NCBI RefSeq assembly: GCF_050947335.1
Contig: NW_027473316.1
Span: 992,001-1,056,000, forward strand
Reading direction: 5' to 3'
DNA length: 64,000 bases
From: Megachile rotundata
Lineage: Eukaryota > Arthropoda > Insecta > Hymenoptera > Megachilidae
Below the pieces are notes generated by a model. It saw only the letters and a list, made by a program, of their open reading frames with translations, did not search any database and was not told the DNA's origin. The number at the start of each line of letters is the position of its first letter. The stretch's first letter is position 1. Positions 12,408-26,900 of this stretch are shown here, in pieces. Both the position numbers and the translations under genes were made by a program.

Positions 12408-15221
12408 GATCTTATGATTGTGATTGTATGATTGTGATTGTATGATTGTGATCGTATGATTGTGGTTGTATGATTCAGGTTGTATGATTATTTCTGTGTG
12501 ATTGTGATTGTATGATTGCGATTGTATGATTGTGATTGTATGATTGTGATCGTATGATTGTGATTCTTTGATTGCGATTGTATGATTGCGATTGTATGAT
12601 CGTGATTGTATGATCGTGATTGTATGATCGTGATTGTATGATCGTGATTGTATGATCGTGATTGTATGATCGTGATTGTATGATAGTAATTGTATAATTG
12701 TGATTGTATGATTGCGATTGTATGATTGTGATTTTATGATTGCGATTGAATGATTGTGATCGTATGATTGTGATTCTTTGATTGCGATTGTATGATTGTG
12801 ATTGTATGATTGTGATTGTATGATTGTGATTGTATGATTGTGATTGTATGATTGTGATTGTATGATTGTGGTTGTATGATTGTGATTGTATGATTGTGAT
12901 TCTTTCATTGCGATTGTATGATTGTGATTGTATGATTGTGATTGTATGATTGTGATTGTATGATTGTGATTGTATGATAGTAATTGTATGATTGTGATCG
13001 TATGATTGTGATTGTATGATTGTGATTGTATGATTGTGATCGTATGATTGTGGTTGTATAATTCAGGTTGTATGATTATTTCTCTGTGATTGTGATTGTA
13101 TGATTGCGATTGTATGATTGTGATTGTATGATTGTGATTGTATGATTGTGATCGTATGATTGTGATTCTTTGATTGCGATTGTATGATTGCGATTGTATG
13201 ATCGTGATTGTATGATCGTGATTGTATGATCGTGATTGTATGATCGTGATTGTATGATCGTGATTGTATGATAGTAATTGTATGATTGTGATTGTATGAT
13301 TGCGATTGTATGATTGTGATTTTATGATTGCGATTGAATGATTGTGATCGTATGATTGTGATTCTTTGATTGCGATTGTATGATTGTGATTGTATGATTG
13401 TGATTGTATGATTGTGGTTGTATGATTGTGATTGTATGATTGTGATTGTATGATTGTGGTTGTATGATTGTGATTGTATGATTGTGATTCTTTCATTGCG
13501 ATTGTATGATTGTGATTGTATGATTGTGATTGTATGATTGTGATTGTATGATTGTGATTGTATGATTGTGATTGTATGATTGCGATTGTATGATTGTGAT
13601 TGTATGATTGTGATTGTATGATAGTGATTGTATGATAGTGATTGTATGATTGTGATTGTATGATTGTGATTGTATGATTGCGATTGTATGATTATGATTG
13701 AATGATTGTGATAGTATGACTGTGATTGAGTGATTGTGATTGTGAGATTGTGATTGTATGATTTTGATTGTATGATGGTGATTGTATGATCGTGATTGTG
13801 AGATTGTGATTGTATGATTGTGATTGTATGATTGTGATTGTATGATTGTGATTGTATGATTGTGGTTGTATGATTGTGATTGTATGATTGTGATTCTTTC
13901 ATTGCGATTGTATGATTGTGATTGTATGATTGTGATTGTATGATTGTGATTGTATGATTGTGATTGTATGATTGCGATTGTATGATTGTGATTGTATGAT
14001 TGTGATTGTATGATAGTGATTGTATGATAATGATTGTATGATTGTGATTGTATGATTGTGATTGTATGATTGCGATTGTATGATTATGATTGAATGATTG
14101 TGATAGTATGACTGTGATTGTGTGATTGTGATTGTGAGATTGTGATTGTATGATTTTGATTGTATGATGGTGATTGTATGATCGTGATTGTGAGATTGTG
14201 ATTGTATGATTGTGATTGTATGATTGTGATTGTATGATTGTGATTGTATGATTGTGATTGTATGATAGTAATTGTATGACTGTGATTGTATGATTGTGAT
14301 TGTATGATTGTGATTGTATGATTGTGATTGAATGATTGTGATCGTATGATTGTGATGGTATGACTGTGATTGTATGATTGTGATTGTATAATTGTGATTG
14401 TATGATTGTGATTGTATGATTGTGATTGTATGATTGTGATTGTATGATTGTGATTGTATGATTGTGATTGTATGGTAGTAATTTTATGATTGTGATTGTA
14501 TGATTGTGATTGTATGATTGTGATTGTATGATTGTGATTGTATGATTGTGATTGTATGATTGTGATTGTATGATTGTGATTGTATGATTGTGACTGTATG
14601 ATTGTGATTGTATGATTGTGATTGTATGATTGTGAATGTATGATTGTGATTGTATGATTGTGATTGTATGATTGTGATTGTATGATTGTGATTGTATGAT
14701 TGTGATCGTATGATTGTGGTTGTATAATTAAGGTTGTATGATTGTTTCTGTATGATTGTGATTGTATGATTGCGATTGTATGATTGTGATTGTATGATTG
14801 TGATTGTATGATTGTGATCGCATGATTGTGATTCTTTGATTGCGATTGTATGATTGTGATTGTATGATTGTGATTGTATGATTGTGATTGTATGATCGTG
14901 ATTGTGAGATTGTGATTGTGAGATTGTGATTGTATGATTGTGATTGAATGATTGTGATTGAATGATTGTGATTGTATGATAGTAATTGTATGATTGTGAT
15001 TGTATGATTGCGATTGTATGATTGTGATTGTATGATTGCGACTGTATGATTGTGATCGTATGATTGTGATTCTTTGATTGCGATTGTATGATTGTGATTG
15101 TATGATTGTGATTGTATGATTGTGATTGTATGATTGGGATCGTATGATTGTGATTGTAAGATTGTGATTGTGTGATTGCGATTGTATGATTGTGACTGTA
15201 TGACTGTGATTGTATGACTGT
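12408..15221. repeat. ~3.2-kb HOR marked by GATCTTATG, copy 2
   Basis: The copy spans 2,814 bp (201 units) between GATCTTATG markers at 12408 and 15222. It is collinear with copy 1 and, at a shift of 6,272 bp, with the block that starts at 18680. TTTCATTG lies at 12905 and 19177, and the shift grows by whole units to 6,286 at GATAATG (14026 and 20312) and 6,300 at GGTAGTAATTTT (about 14473 and 20773). A private substitution, TTTCTCTG near 13081, replaces the usual TTTCTGTG. Confidence 0.86.
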
Positions 15222-18200
15222 GATCTTATGATTGTGATTGTATGATTGTGATTGTATGATTGTGATCGTATGATTGTGGTTGTATGATTCAGGTTGTATG
15301 ATTATTTCTGTGTGATTGTGATTGTATGATTGCGATTGTATGATTGTGATTGTATGATTGTGATCGTATGATTGTGATTCTTTGATTGCGATTGTATGAT
15401 TGCGATTGTATGATCGTGATTGTATGATCGTGATTGTATGATCGTGATTGTATGATCGTGATTGTATGATCGTGATTGTATGATAGTAATTGTATAATTG
15501 TGATTGTATGATTGCGATTGTATGATTGTGATTTTATGATTGCGATTGAATGATTGTGATCGTATGATTGTGATTCTTTGATTGCGATTGTATGATTGTG
15601 ATTGTATGATTGTGATTGTATGATTGTGATTGTATGATTGTGATTGTATGATTGTGATTGTATGATTGTGATTGTATGATTGTGGTTGTATGATTGTGAT
15701 TGTATGATTGTGATTCTTTCATTGCGATTGTATGATTGTGATTGTATGATTGTGATTGTATGATTGTGATTGTATGATTGTGATTGTATGATTTTGATTG
15801 TATGATTGTGATTGTATGATTGCGATTGTATGATTGTGATTGTATGATTGTGATTGTATGATAGTGATTGTATGATAGTGATTGTATGATTGTGATTGTA
15901 TGATTGTGATTGTATGATTGCGATTGTATAATTATGATTGAATGATTGTGATTGTATGACTGTGATTGTGTGATTGTGATTGTGAGATTGTGATTGTATG
16001 ATTTTGATTGTATGATGGTGATTGTATGATCGTGATTGTGAGATTGTGATTGTATGATTGTGATAGTATGATTGTGATTGTATGATTGTGATTGTATGAT
16101 TGTGATTGTATGATTGTGATTGTATGATTGTGATTGTATGATTGTGATTGTATGATTGTGATTGTATGATTGTGACTGTATGATTGTGATTGTATGATTG
16201 TGATTGTATGATTGTGAATGTATGATTGTGATTGTATGATTGTGATTGTATGATTGTGATTGTATGATTGTGATTGTATGATTGTGATTGTATGATTGGG
16301 ATCGTATGATTGTGATTGTAAGATTGTGATTGTGTGATTGCGATTGTATGATTGTGACTGTATGATTGTGATTGTATGATTGTGATTGTATGATCATGAT
16401 TGTGAGATTGTGATTGTGAGATTGTGATTGTATGATTGTGATTGAATGATTGTGATTGTATGATAGTAATTGTATGATTGTGATTGTATGACTGCGATTG
16501 TATGATTGTGATTGTATGATTGCGACTGTATGATTGTGATCGTATGATTGTGATTCTTTGATTGCGATTGTATGATTGTGATTGTATGATTGTGATTGTA
16601 TGATTGTGATTGTATGATTGGGATCGTATGATTGTGATTGTACGATTGTGATTGTGTGATTGCGATTGTATGATTGTGACTGTATGACTGTGATTGTATG
16701 ATTTTGATTGTATGATTGTGATTGTATGATTGTGATTCTTTGATTGCGATTGTATGATTGCGATTGCATGATTGTGATTGTATGATTGTGATTGTATGAT
16801 TGTGATTGTATGATTGTGATTGTATGATTGTGATTGAATGATTGTGATTGTATGATAGTAATTGTATGATTGTGATTGTATGATTGTGATTGTATGACTG
16901 TGATTGTATGATTGTGATTGTATGATTGTGATTGTATGATTGTGATCGTATGATTGTGGTTGTATAATTAAGGTTGTCTGATTGTTTCTGTATGATTGTG
17001 ATTGTATGATTGCGATTGTATGATTGTGATTGAATGATTGTGATTGTATGATTGTGATTGCATGATTGTAATTGTACGATTGTGATTGTATGATTGTGAT
17101 TGTATGATTGTGATTGTATGATTGTGATTGTATGATTGTGATTGTATGATTGTGATCGTATGATTGTGATTCTTTGATTGCGATTGTATGATTGCGATTG
17201 TATGATCGTGATTGTATGATCGTGATTGTACGATCGTGATTGTATGATCGTGATTGTATGATCGTGATTGTATGATAGTAATTGTATGATTGTGATTGTA
17301 TGATTGCGATTGTATGATTGTGATTTTATGATTGCGATTGAATGATTGTGATCGTATGATTGTGATTCTTTGATTGCGATTGTATGATTGTGATTGTATG
17401 ATTGTGATTGTATGATTGTGGTTGTATGATTGTGATTGTATGATTGTGATTCTTTCATTGCGATTGTATGATTGTGATTGTATGATTGTGATTGTATGAT
17501 TGTGATTGTATGATTGTGATTGTATGATTGCGATTGTATGATTGTGATTGTATGATTGTGATTGTATGATAGTGATTGTATGATAGTGATTGTATGATTG
17601 TGATTGTATGATTGTGATTGTATGATTGCGATTGTATGATTATGATTGAATGATTGTGATAGTATGACTGTGATTGTGTGATTGTGATTGTGAGATTGTG
17701 ATTGTATGATTTTGATTGTATGATGGTGATTGTATGATCGTGATTGTGAGATTGTGATTGTATGATTGTGATTGTATGATTGTGATTGTATGATTGTGAT
17801 TGTATGATTGTGGTTGTATGATTGTGATTGTATGATTGTGATTCTTTCATTGCGATTGTATGATTGTGATTGTATGATTGTGATTGTATGATTGTGATTG
17901 TATGATTGTGATTGTATGATTGCGATTGTATGATTGTGATTGTATGATTGTGATTGTATGATAGTGATTGTATGATAATGATTGTATGATTGTGATTGTA
18001 TGATTGTGATTGTATGATTGCGATTGTATGATTGTGATTGTATGATTGTGATTGTATGATTGTGAATGTATGATTGTGATTGTATGATTGTGATTGTATG
18101 ATTGTGATTGTATGATTGTGATTGTATGATTGTGATTGTATGATTGGGATCGTATGATTGTGATTGTATGATTGTGATTGTATGATTGTGATTGTATGAT

Positions 18201-18679
18201 TGTGAATGTATGATTGTGATTGTATGATTGTGATTGTATGATTGTGATTGTATGATTGTGATTGTATGATTGTGATTGTATGATTGGGATCGTATGATTG
18301 TGATTGTAAGATTGTGATTGTGTGATTGCGATTGTATGATTGTGACTGTATGATTGTGATTGTATGATTGTGATTGTATGATTGTGGTTGTATAATTAAG
18401 GTTGTATGATTGTTTCTGTATGATTGTGATTGTATGATTGCGATTGTATGATTGTGATTATATGATTGTGATTGTGTGATTGTGATTGTATGATTGTGAT
18501 TGCATGATTGTGATTGTATGATTGTGATTGTATGATTGTGATTGTATGATTGTGATTGTATGATTGTGATTGTATGATTGTGATTGTATGATTGGGATCG
18601 TATGATTGTGATTGTAAGATTGTGATTGTGTGATTGCGATTGTATGATTGTGACTGTATGACTGTGATTGTATGACTGT
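15222..18679. repeat. GATCTTATG-family HOR, copy 3 (divergent layout)
   Basis: This block spans 3,458 bp (247 units). Its first part resembles copies 1 and 2. From about 16.4 kb it differs: it carries the first TGATCATG unit (16391-16397), a TGACTGCG unit at 16491, GTAATTGTACG at about 17067 and GTACGATCG at 17231. The section 16440-18030 has its close relative at 38462-40095 rather than in the neighbouring copies. Near 18050-18290 a short segment containing GTGAATG and GATTGGGATCG is duplicated in tandem. Confidence 0.8.
16440..18030. repeat. Segment duplicated 22,022 bp downstream, proximal copy
   Basis: Rare variants here recur at a constant offset downstream: TGACTGCG (16491 and 38513) and GTAATTGTACG (ATTGTACG at 17071 and 39093) at +22,022, then GTACGATCG (17231 and 39254) at +22,023. 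After three extra downstream units, TTTCATTG (17455 and 39520; 17847 and 39912) and GATAATG (17974 and 40039) match at +22,065. GTACGATCG was seen only in these two places. Boundaries are approximate. Confidence 0.88.
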
Positions 18680-20999
18680 GATCTTATGATTGTGATTGTA
18701 TGATTGTGATTGTATGATTGTGATCGTATGATTGTGGTTGTATGATTCAGGTTGTATGATTATTTCTGTGTGATTGTGATTGTATGATTGCGATTGTATG
18801 ATTGTGATTGTATGATTGTGATCGTATGATTGTGATTCTTTGATTGCGATTGTATGATTGCGATTGTATGATCGTGATTGTATGATCGTGATTGTATGAT
18901 CGTGATTGTATGATCGTGATTGTATGATCGTGATTGTATGATCGTGATTGTATGATAGTAATTGTATAATTGTGATTGTATGATTGCGATTGTATGATTG
19001 TGATTTTATGATTGCGATTGAATGATTGTGATCGTATGATTGTGATTCTTTGATTGCGATTGTATGATTGTGATTGTATGATTGTGATTGTATGATTGTG
19101 ATTGTATGATTGTGATTGTATGATTGTGATTGTATGATTGTGGTTGTATGATTGTGATTGTATGATTGTGATTCTTTCATTGCGATTGTATGATTGTGAT
19201 TGTATGATTGTGATTGTATGATTGTGATTGTATGATAGTAATTGTATGATTGTGATCGTATGATTGTGATTGTATGATTGTGATTGTATGATTGTGATCG
19301 TATGATTGTGGTTGTATAATTCAGGTTGTATGATTATTTCTGTGTGATTGTGATTGTATGATTGCGATTGTATGATTGTGATTGTATGATTGTGATTGTA
19401 TGATTGTGATCGTATGATTGTGATTCTTTGATTGCGATTGTATGATTGCGATTGTATGATCGTGATTGTATGATCGTGATTGTATGATCGTGATTGTATG
19501 ATCGTGATTGTATGATCGTGATTGTATGATAGTAATTGTATGATTGTGATTGTATGATTGCGATTGTATGATTGTGATTTTATGATTGCGATTGAATGAT
19601 TGTGATCGTATGATTGTGATTCTTTGATTGCGATTGTATGATTGTGATTGTATGATTGTGATTGTATGATTGTGATTGTATGATTGTGGTTGTATGATTG
19701 TGATTGTATGATTGTGATTGTATGATTGTGGTTGTATGATTGTGATTGTATGATTGTGATTCTTTCATTGCGATTGTATGATTGTGATTGTATGATTGTG
19801 ATTGTATGATTGTGATTGTATGATTGTGATTGTATGATTGTGATTGTATGATTGTGATTGTATGATTGCGATTGTATGATTGTGATTGTATGATTGTGAT
19901 TGTATGATAGTGATTGTATGATAGTGATTGTATGATTGTGATTGTATGATTGTGATTGTATGATTGCGATTGTATGATTATGATTGAATGATTGTGATAG
20001 TATGACTGTGATTGTGTGATTGTGATTGTGAGATTGTGATTGTATGATTTTGATTGTATGATGGTGATTGTATGATCGTGATTGTGAGATTGTGATTGTA
20101 TGATTGTGATTGTATGATTGTGATTGTATGATTGTGATTGTATGATTGTGGTTGTATGATTGTGATTGTATGATTGTGATTCTTTCATTGCGATTGTATG
20201 ATTGTGATTGTATGATTGTGATTGTATGATTGTGATTGTATGATTGTGATTGTATGATTGCGATTGTATGATTGTGATTGTATGATTGTGATTGTATGAT
20301 AGTGATTGTATGATAATGATTGTATGATTGTGATTGTATGATTGTGATTGTATGATTGCGATTGTATGATTATGATTGAATGATTGTGATAGTATGACTG
20401 TGATTGTGTGATTGTGATTGTGAGATTGTGATTGTATGATTTTGATTGTATGATGGTGATTGTATGATCGTGATTGTGAGATTGTGATTGTATGATTGTG
20501 ATTGTATGATTGTGATTGTATGATTGTGATTGTATGATTGTGATTGTATGATTGTGATTGTATGATAGTAATTGTATGACTGTGATTGTATGATTGTGAT
20601 TGTATGATTGTGATTGTATGATTGTGATTGAATGATTGTGATCGTATGATTGTGATGGTATGACTGTGATTGTATGATTGTGATTGTATAATTGTGATTG
20701 TATGATTGTGATTGTATGATTGTGATTGTATGATTGTGATTGTATGATTGTGATTGTATGATTGTGATTGTATGGTAGTAATTTTATGATTGTGATTGTA
20801 TGATTGTGATTGTATGATTGTGATTGTATGATTGTGATTGTATGATTGTGATTGTATGATTGTGATTGTATGATTGTGATTGTATGATTGTGATTGTATG
20901 ATTGTGATTGTATGATTGTGATTGTATGATTGTGACTGTATGATTGTGATTGTATGATTGTGATTGTATGATTGTGAATGTATGATTGTGATTGTATGA
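18680..20999. repeat. GATCTTATG-family HOR, copy 4
   Basis: This copy matches 12408 onward at 6,272-6,300 bp, differing by whole units. It contains six GATCG units near 18870, AATTCAGG at about 19319, five further GATCG units near 19460, GATAATG at 20312 and GGTAGTAATTTT at about 20773. Near 21.0 kb the sequence joins the 8.57-kb super-repeat. That boundary was set where similarity to 29.56 kb and beyond begins. Confidence 0.83.
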
Positions 21000-23900
21000 T
21001 TGTGATTGTATGATTGTGATTGTATGATTGTGATTGTATGATTGTGATTGTATGATTGGGATCGTATGATTGTGATTGTAAGATTGTGATTGTGTGATTG
21101 CGATTGTATGATTGTGACTGTGTGATTGTGATTGTATGATTGTGATTGTATGATTGTGGTTGTATAATTAAGGTTGTATGATTGTTTCTGTATGATTGTG
21201 ATTGTATGATTGCGATTGTATGATTGTGATTGTATGATTGTGGTTGTATGATTGTGATTGTATGATTGTGATTCTTTCATTGCGATTGTATGATTGTGAT
21301 TGTATGATTGTGATTGTATGATTGTGATTGTATGATTGTGATTGTATGATTGCGATTGTATGATTGTGATTGTATGATTGTGATTGTATGATAGTGATTG
21401 TATGATAGTGATTGTATGATTGTGATTGTATGATTGTGATTGTATGATTGCGATTGTATGATTATGATTGAATGATTGTGATAGTATGACTGTGATTGTG
21501 TGATTGTGATTGTGAGATTGTGATTGTATGATTTTGATTGTATGATGGTGATTGTATGATCGTGATTGTGAGATTGTGATTGTATGATTGTGATTGTATG
21601 ATTGTGATTGTATGATTGTGATTGTATGATTGTGATTGTATGATTGTGATTGTATGATAGTAATTGTATGACTGTGATTGTATGATTGTGATTGTATGAT
21701 TGTGATTGTATGATTGTGATTGTATGATTGTGACTGTATGATTGTGATTGTATGATTGTGATTGTATGATTGTGGTTGTATAATTAAGGTTGTATGATTG
21801 TTTCTGTATGATTGTGATTGTATGATTGCGATTGTATGATTGTGATTGTATGATTGTGATTGTATGATTGTGATCGCATGATTGTGATTCTTTGATTGCG
21901 ATTGTATGATTGTGATTGTATGATTGTGATTGTATGATTGTGATTGTATGATCGTGATTGTGAGATTGTGATTGTGAGATTGTGATTGTATGATTGTGAT
22001 TGAATGATTGTGATTGTATGATAGTAATTGTATGATTGTGATTGTATGATTGCGATTGTATGATTGTGATTGTATGATTGCGACTGTATGATTGTGATCG
22101 TATGATTGTGATTCTTTGATTGCGATTGTATGATTGTGATTGTATGATTGTGATTGTATGATTGTGATTGTATGATTGGGATCGTATGATTGTGATTGTA
22201 AGATTGTGATTGTGTGATTGCGATTGTATGATTGTGACTGTATGACTGTGATTGTATGACTGTGATCTTATGATTGTGATTGTATGATTGTGATTGTATG
22301 ATTGTGATCGTATGATTGTGGTTGTATGATTCAGGTTGTATGATTATTTCTGTGTGATTGTGATTGTATGATTGCGATTGTATGATTGTGATTGTATGAT
22401 TGTGATCGTATGATTGTGATTCTTTGATTGCGATTGTATGATTGCGATTGTATGATCGTGATTGTATGATCGTGATTGTATGATCGTGATTGTATGATCG
22501 TGATTGTATGATCGTGATTGTATGATAGTAATTGTATAATTGTGATTGTATGATTGCGATTGTATGATTGTGATTTTATGATTGCGATTGAATGATTGTG
22601 ATCGTATGATTGTGATTCTTTGATTGCGATTGTATGATTGTGATTGTATGATTGTGATTGTATGATTGTGATTGTATGATTGTGATTGTATGATTGTGAT
22701 TGTATGATTGTGATTGTATGATTGTGGTTGTATGATTGTGATTGTATGATTGTGATTCTTTCATTGCGATTGTATGATTGTGATTGTATGATTGTGATTG
22801 TATGATTGTGATTGTATGATTGTGATTGTATGATTTTGATTGTATGATTGTGATTGTATGATTGCGATTGTATGATTGTGATTGTATGATTGTGATTGTA
22901 TGATAGTGATTGTATGATAGTGATTGTATGATTGTGATTGTATGATTGCGATTGTATGATTATGATTGAATGATTGTGATTGTATGACTGTGATTGTGTG
23001 ATTGTGATTGTGAGATTGTGATTGTATGATTTTGATTGTATGATGGTGATTGTATGATCGTGATTGTGAGATTGTGATTGTATGATTGTGATAGTATGAT
23101 TGTGATTGTATGATTGTGATTGTATGATTGTGATTGTATGATTGTGATTGTATGATTGTGATTGTATGATTGTGATTGTATGATTGTGATTGTATGATTG
23201 TGACTGTATGATTGTGATTGTATGATTGTGATTGTATGATTGTGAATGTATGATTGTGATTGTATGATTGTGATTGTATGATTGTGATTGTATGATTGTG
23301 ATTGTATGATTGTGATTGTATGATTGGGATCGTATGATTGTGATTGTAAGATTGTGATTGTGTGATTGCGATTGTATGATTGTGACTGTATGATTGTGAT
23401 TGTATGATTGTGATTGTATGATCATGATTGTGAGATTGTGATTGTGAGATTGTGATTGTATGATTGTGATTGAATGATTGTGATTGTATGATAGTAATTG
23501 TATGATTGTGATTGTATGACTGCGATTGTATGATTGTGATTGTATGATTGCGACTGTATGATTGTGATCGTATGATTGTGATTCTTTGATTGCGATTGTA
23601 TGATTGTGATTGTATGATTGTGATTGTATGATTGTGATTGTATGATTGGGATCGTATGATTGTGATTGTAAGATTGTGATTGTGTGATTGTGACTGTATG
23701 ATTGTGATTGTATGATTGTGATTGTATGATTGTGAATGTATGATTGTGATTGTATGATTGTGATTGTATGATTGTGATTGTATGATTGTGATTGTATGAT
23801 TGTGATTGTATGATTGTGATTGTATGATTGTGATTGTATGGTAGTAATTTTATGATTGTGATTGTATGATTGTGATTGTATGATTGTGATTGTATGATTG

Positions 23901-26900
23901 TGATTGTATGATTGTGATTGTATGATTGTGATTGTATGATTGTGATTGTATGATTGTGACTGTATGATTGTGATTGTATGATTGTGATTGTATGATTGTG
24001 AATGTATGATTGTGATTGTATGATTGTGATTGTATGATTGTGATTGTATGATTGTGATTGTATGATTGTGATTGTATGATTGGGATCGTATGATTGTGAT
24101 TGTAAGATTGTGATTGTGCGATTGCGATTGTATGATTGTGACTGTATGATTGTGATTGTATGATTGTGATTGTATGATTGTGGTTGTATAATTAAGGTTG
24201 TATGATTGTTTCTGTATGATTGTGATTGTATGATTGCGATTGTATGATTGTGATTATATGATTGTGATTGTGTGATTGTGATTGTATGATTGTGATTGCA
24301 TGATTGTGATTGTATGATTGTGATTGTATGATTGTGATTGTTTGATTGTGATTGTATGATTGTGATTGTATGATGGTGATTGTATGATTGTGATCGTATG
24401 ATTGTGGTTGTATAATTAAGGTTGTATTATTGTTTCTGTATGATTGTGATTGTATGATTGCGATTGTATGATTGTGATTGTATGATTGTGATTGTATGAT
24501 TGTGATCGCATGATTGTGATTCTCTGATTGCGATTGTATGATTGTGATTGTATGATTGTGATTGTATGATTGTGATTGTATGATCGTGATTGTGAGATTG
24601 TGATTGTGAGATTGTGATTGTATGATTGTGATTGAATGATTGTGATTGTATGATAGTAATTGTATGATTGTGATTGTATGATTGCGATTGTATGATTGTG
24701 ATTGTATGATTGCGACTGTATGATTGTGATCGTATGATTGTGATTCTTTGATTGCGATTGTATGATTGTGATTGTATGATTGTGATTGTATGATTGTGAT
24801 TGTATGATTGGGATCGTATGATTGTGATTGTAAGATTGTGATTGTGTGATTGCGATTGTATGATTGTGACTGTATGACTGTGATTGTATGACTGTGATCT
24901 TATGATTGTGATTGTATGATTGTGATTGTATGATTGTGATCGTATGATTGTGGTTGTATGATTCAGGTTGTATGATTATTTCTGTGTGATTGTGATTGTA
25001 TGATTGCGATTGTATGATTGTGATTGTATGATTGTGATCGTATGATTGTGATTCTTTGATTGCGATTGTATGATTGCGATTGTATGATCGTGATTGTATG
25101 ATCGTGATTGTATGATCGTGATTGTATGATCGTGATTGTATGATCGTGATTGTATGATAGTAATTGTATAATTGTGATTGTATGATTGCGATTGTATGAT
25201 TGTGATTTTATGATTGCGATTGAATGATTGTGATCGTATGATTGTGATTCTTTGATTGCGATTGTATGATTGTGATTGTATGATTGTGGTTGTATGATTG
25301 TGATTGTATGATTGTGATTCTTTCATTGCGATTGTATGATTGTGATTGTATGATTGTGATTGTATGATTGTGATTGTATGATTGTGATTGTATGATTGTG
25401 ATTGTATGATTTTGATTGTATGATTGTGATTGTATGATTGCGATTGTATGATTGTGATTGTATGATTGTGATTGTATGATAGTGATTGTATGATAGTGAT
25501 TGTATGATTGTGATTGTATGATTGTGATTGTATGATTGCGATTGTATGATTATGATTGAATGATTGTGATTGTATGACTGTGATTGTGTGATTGTGATTG
25601 TGAGATTGTGATTGTATGATTTTGATTGTATGATGGTGATTGTATGATCGTGATTGTGAGATTGTGATTGTATGATTGTGATTGTATGATTGTGATTGTA
25701 TGATTGTGATTGTATGATTGGGATCGTATGATTGTGATTGTAAGATTGTGATTGTGTGATTGCGATTGTATGATTGTGACTGTATGATTGTGATTGTATG
25801 ATTGTGATTGTATGATTGTGGTTGTATAATTAAGGTTGTATGATTGTTTCTGTATGATTGTGATTGTATGATTGCGATTGTATGATTGTGATTATATGAT
25901 TGTGATTGTGTGATTGTGATTGTATGATTGTGATTGCATGATTGCGATTGTATGATTGTGATTGTATGATTGTGATTGTATGATTGTGATTGTATGATTG
26001 TGATTGTATGATTGTGATTGTATGATTGTGATCGTATGATTGTGGTTGTATAATTAAGGTTGTATGATTGTTTCTGTATGATTGTGATTGTATGATTGCG
26101 ATTGTATGATTGTGATTGTATGATTGTGATTGTATGATTGTGATCGCATGATTGTGATTCTTTGATTGCGATTGTATGATTGTGATTGTATGATTGTGAT
26201 TGTATGATTGTGATTGTATGATCGTGATTGTGAGATTGTGATTGTGAGATTGTGATTGTATGATTGTGATTGAATGATTGTGATTGTATGATAGTAATTG
26301 TATGATTGTGATTGTATGATTGCGATTGTATGATTGTGATTGTATGATTGCGACTGTATGATTGTGATCGTATGATTGTGATTCTTTGATTGCGATTGTA
26401 TGATTGTGATTGTATGATTGTGATTGTATGATTGTGATTGTATGATTGGGATCGTATGATTGTGATTGTAAGATTGTGATTGTGTGATTGCGATTGTATG
26501 ATTGTGACTGTATGACTGTGATTGTATGACTGTGATCTTATGATTGTGATTGTATGATTGTGATTGTATGATTGTGATCGTATGATTGTGGTTGTATGAT
26601 TCAGGTTGTATGATTATTTCTGTGTGATTGTGATTGTATGATTGCGATTGTATGATTGTGATTGTATGATTGTGATCGTATGATTGTGATTCTTTGATTG
26701 CGATTGTATGATTGCGATTGTATGATCGTGATTGTATGATCGTGATTGTATGATCGTGATTGTATGATCGTGATTGTATGATCGTGATTGTATGATAGTA
26801 ATTGTATAATTGTGATTGTATGATTGCGATTGTATGATTGTGATTTTATGATTGCGATTGAATGATTGTGATCGTATGATTGTGATTCTTTGATTGCGAT

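Noticed and set aside
13075..13090. TTTCTCTG as an indel in the AATTCAGG cassette
   Set aside because: Length matches the normal TTTCTGTG form. It is a single substitution and phase is unchanged.
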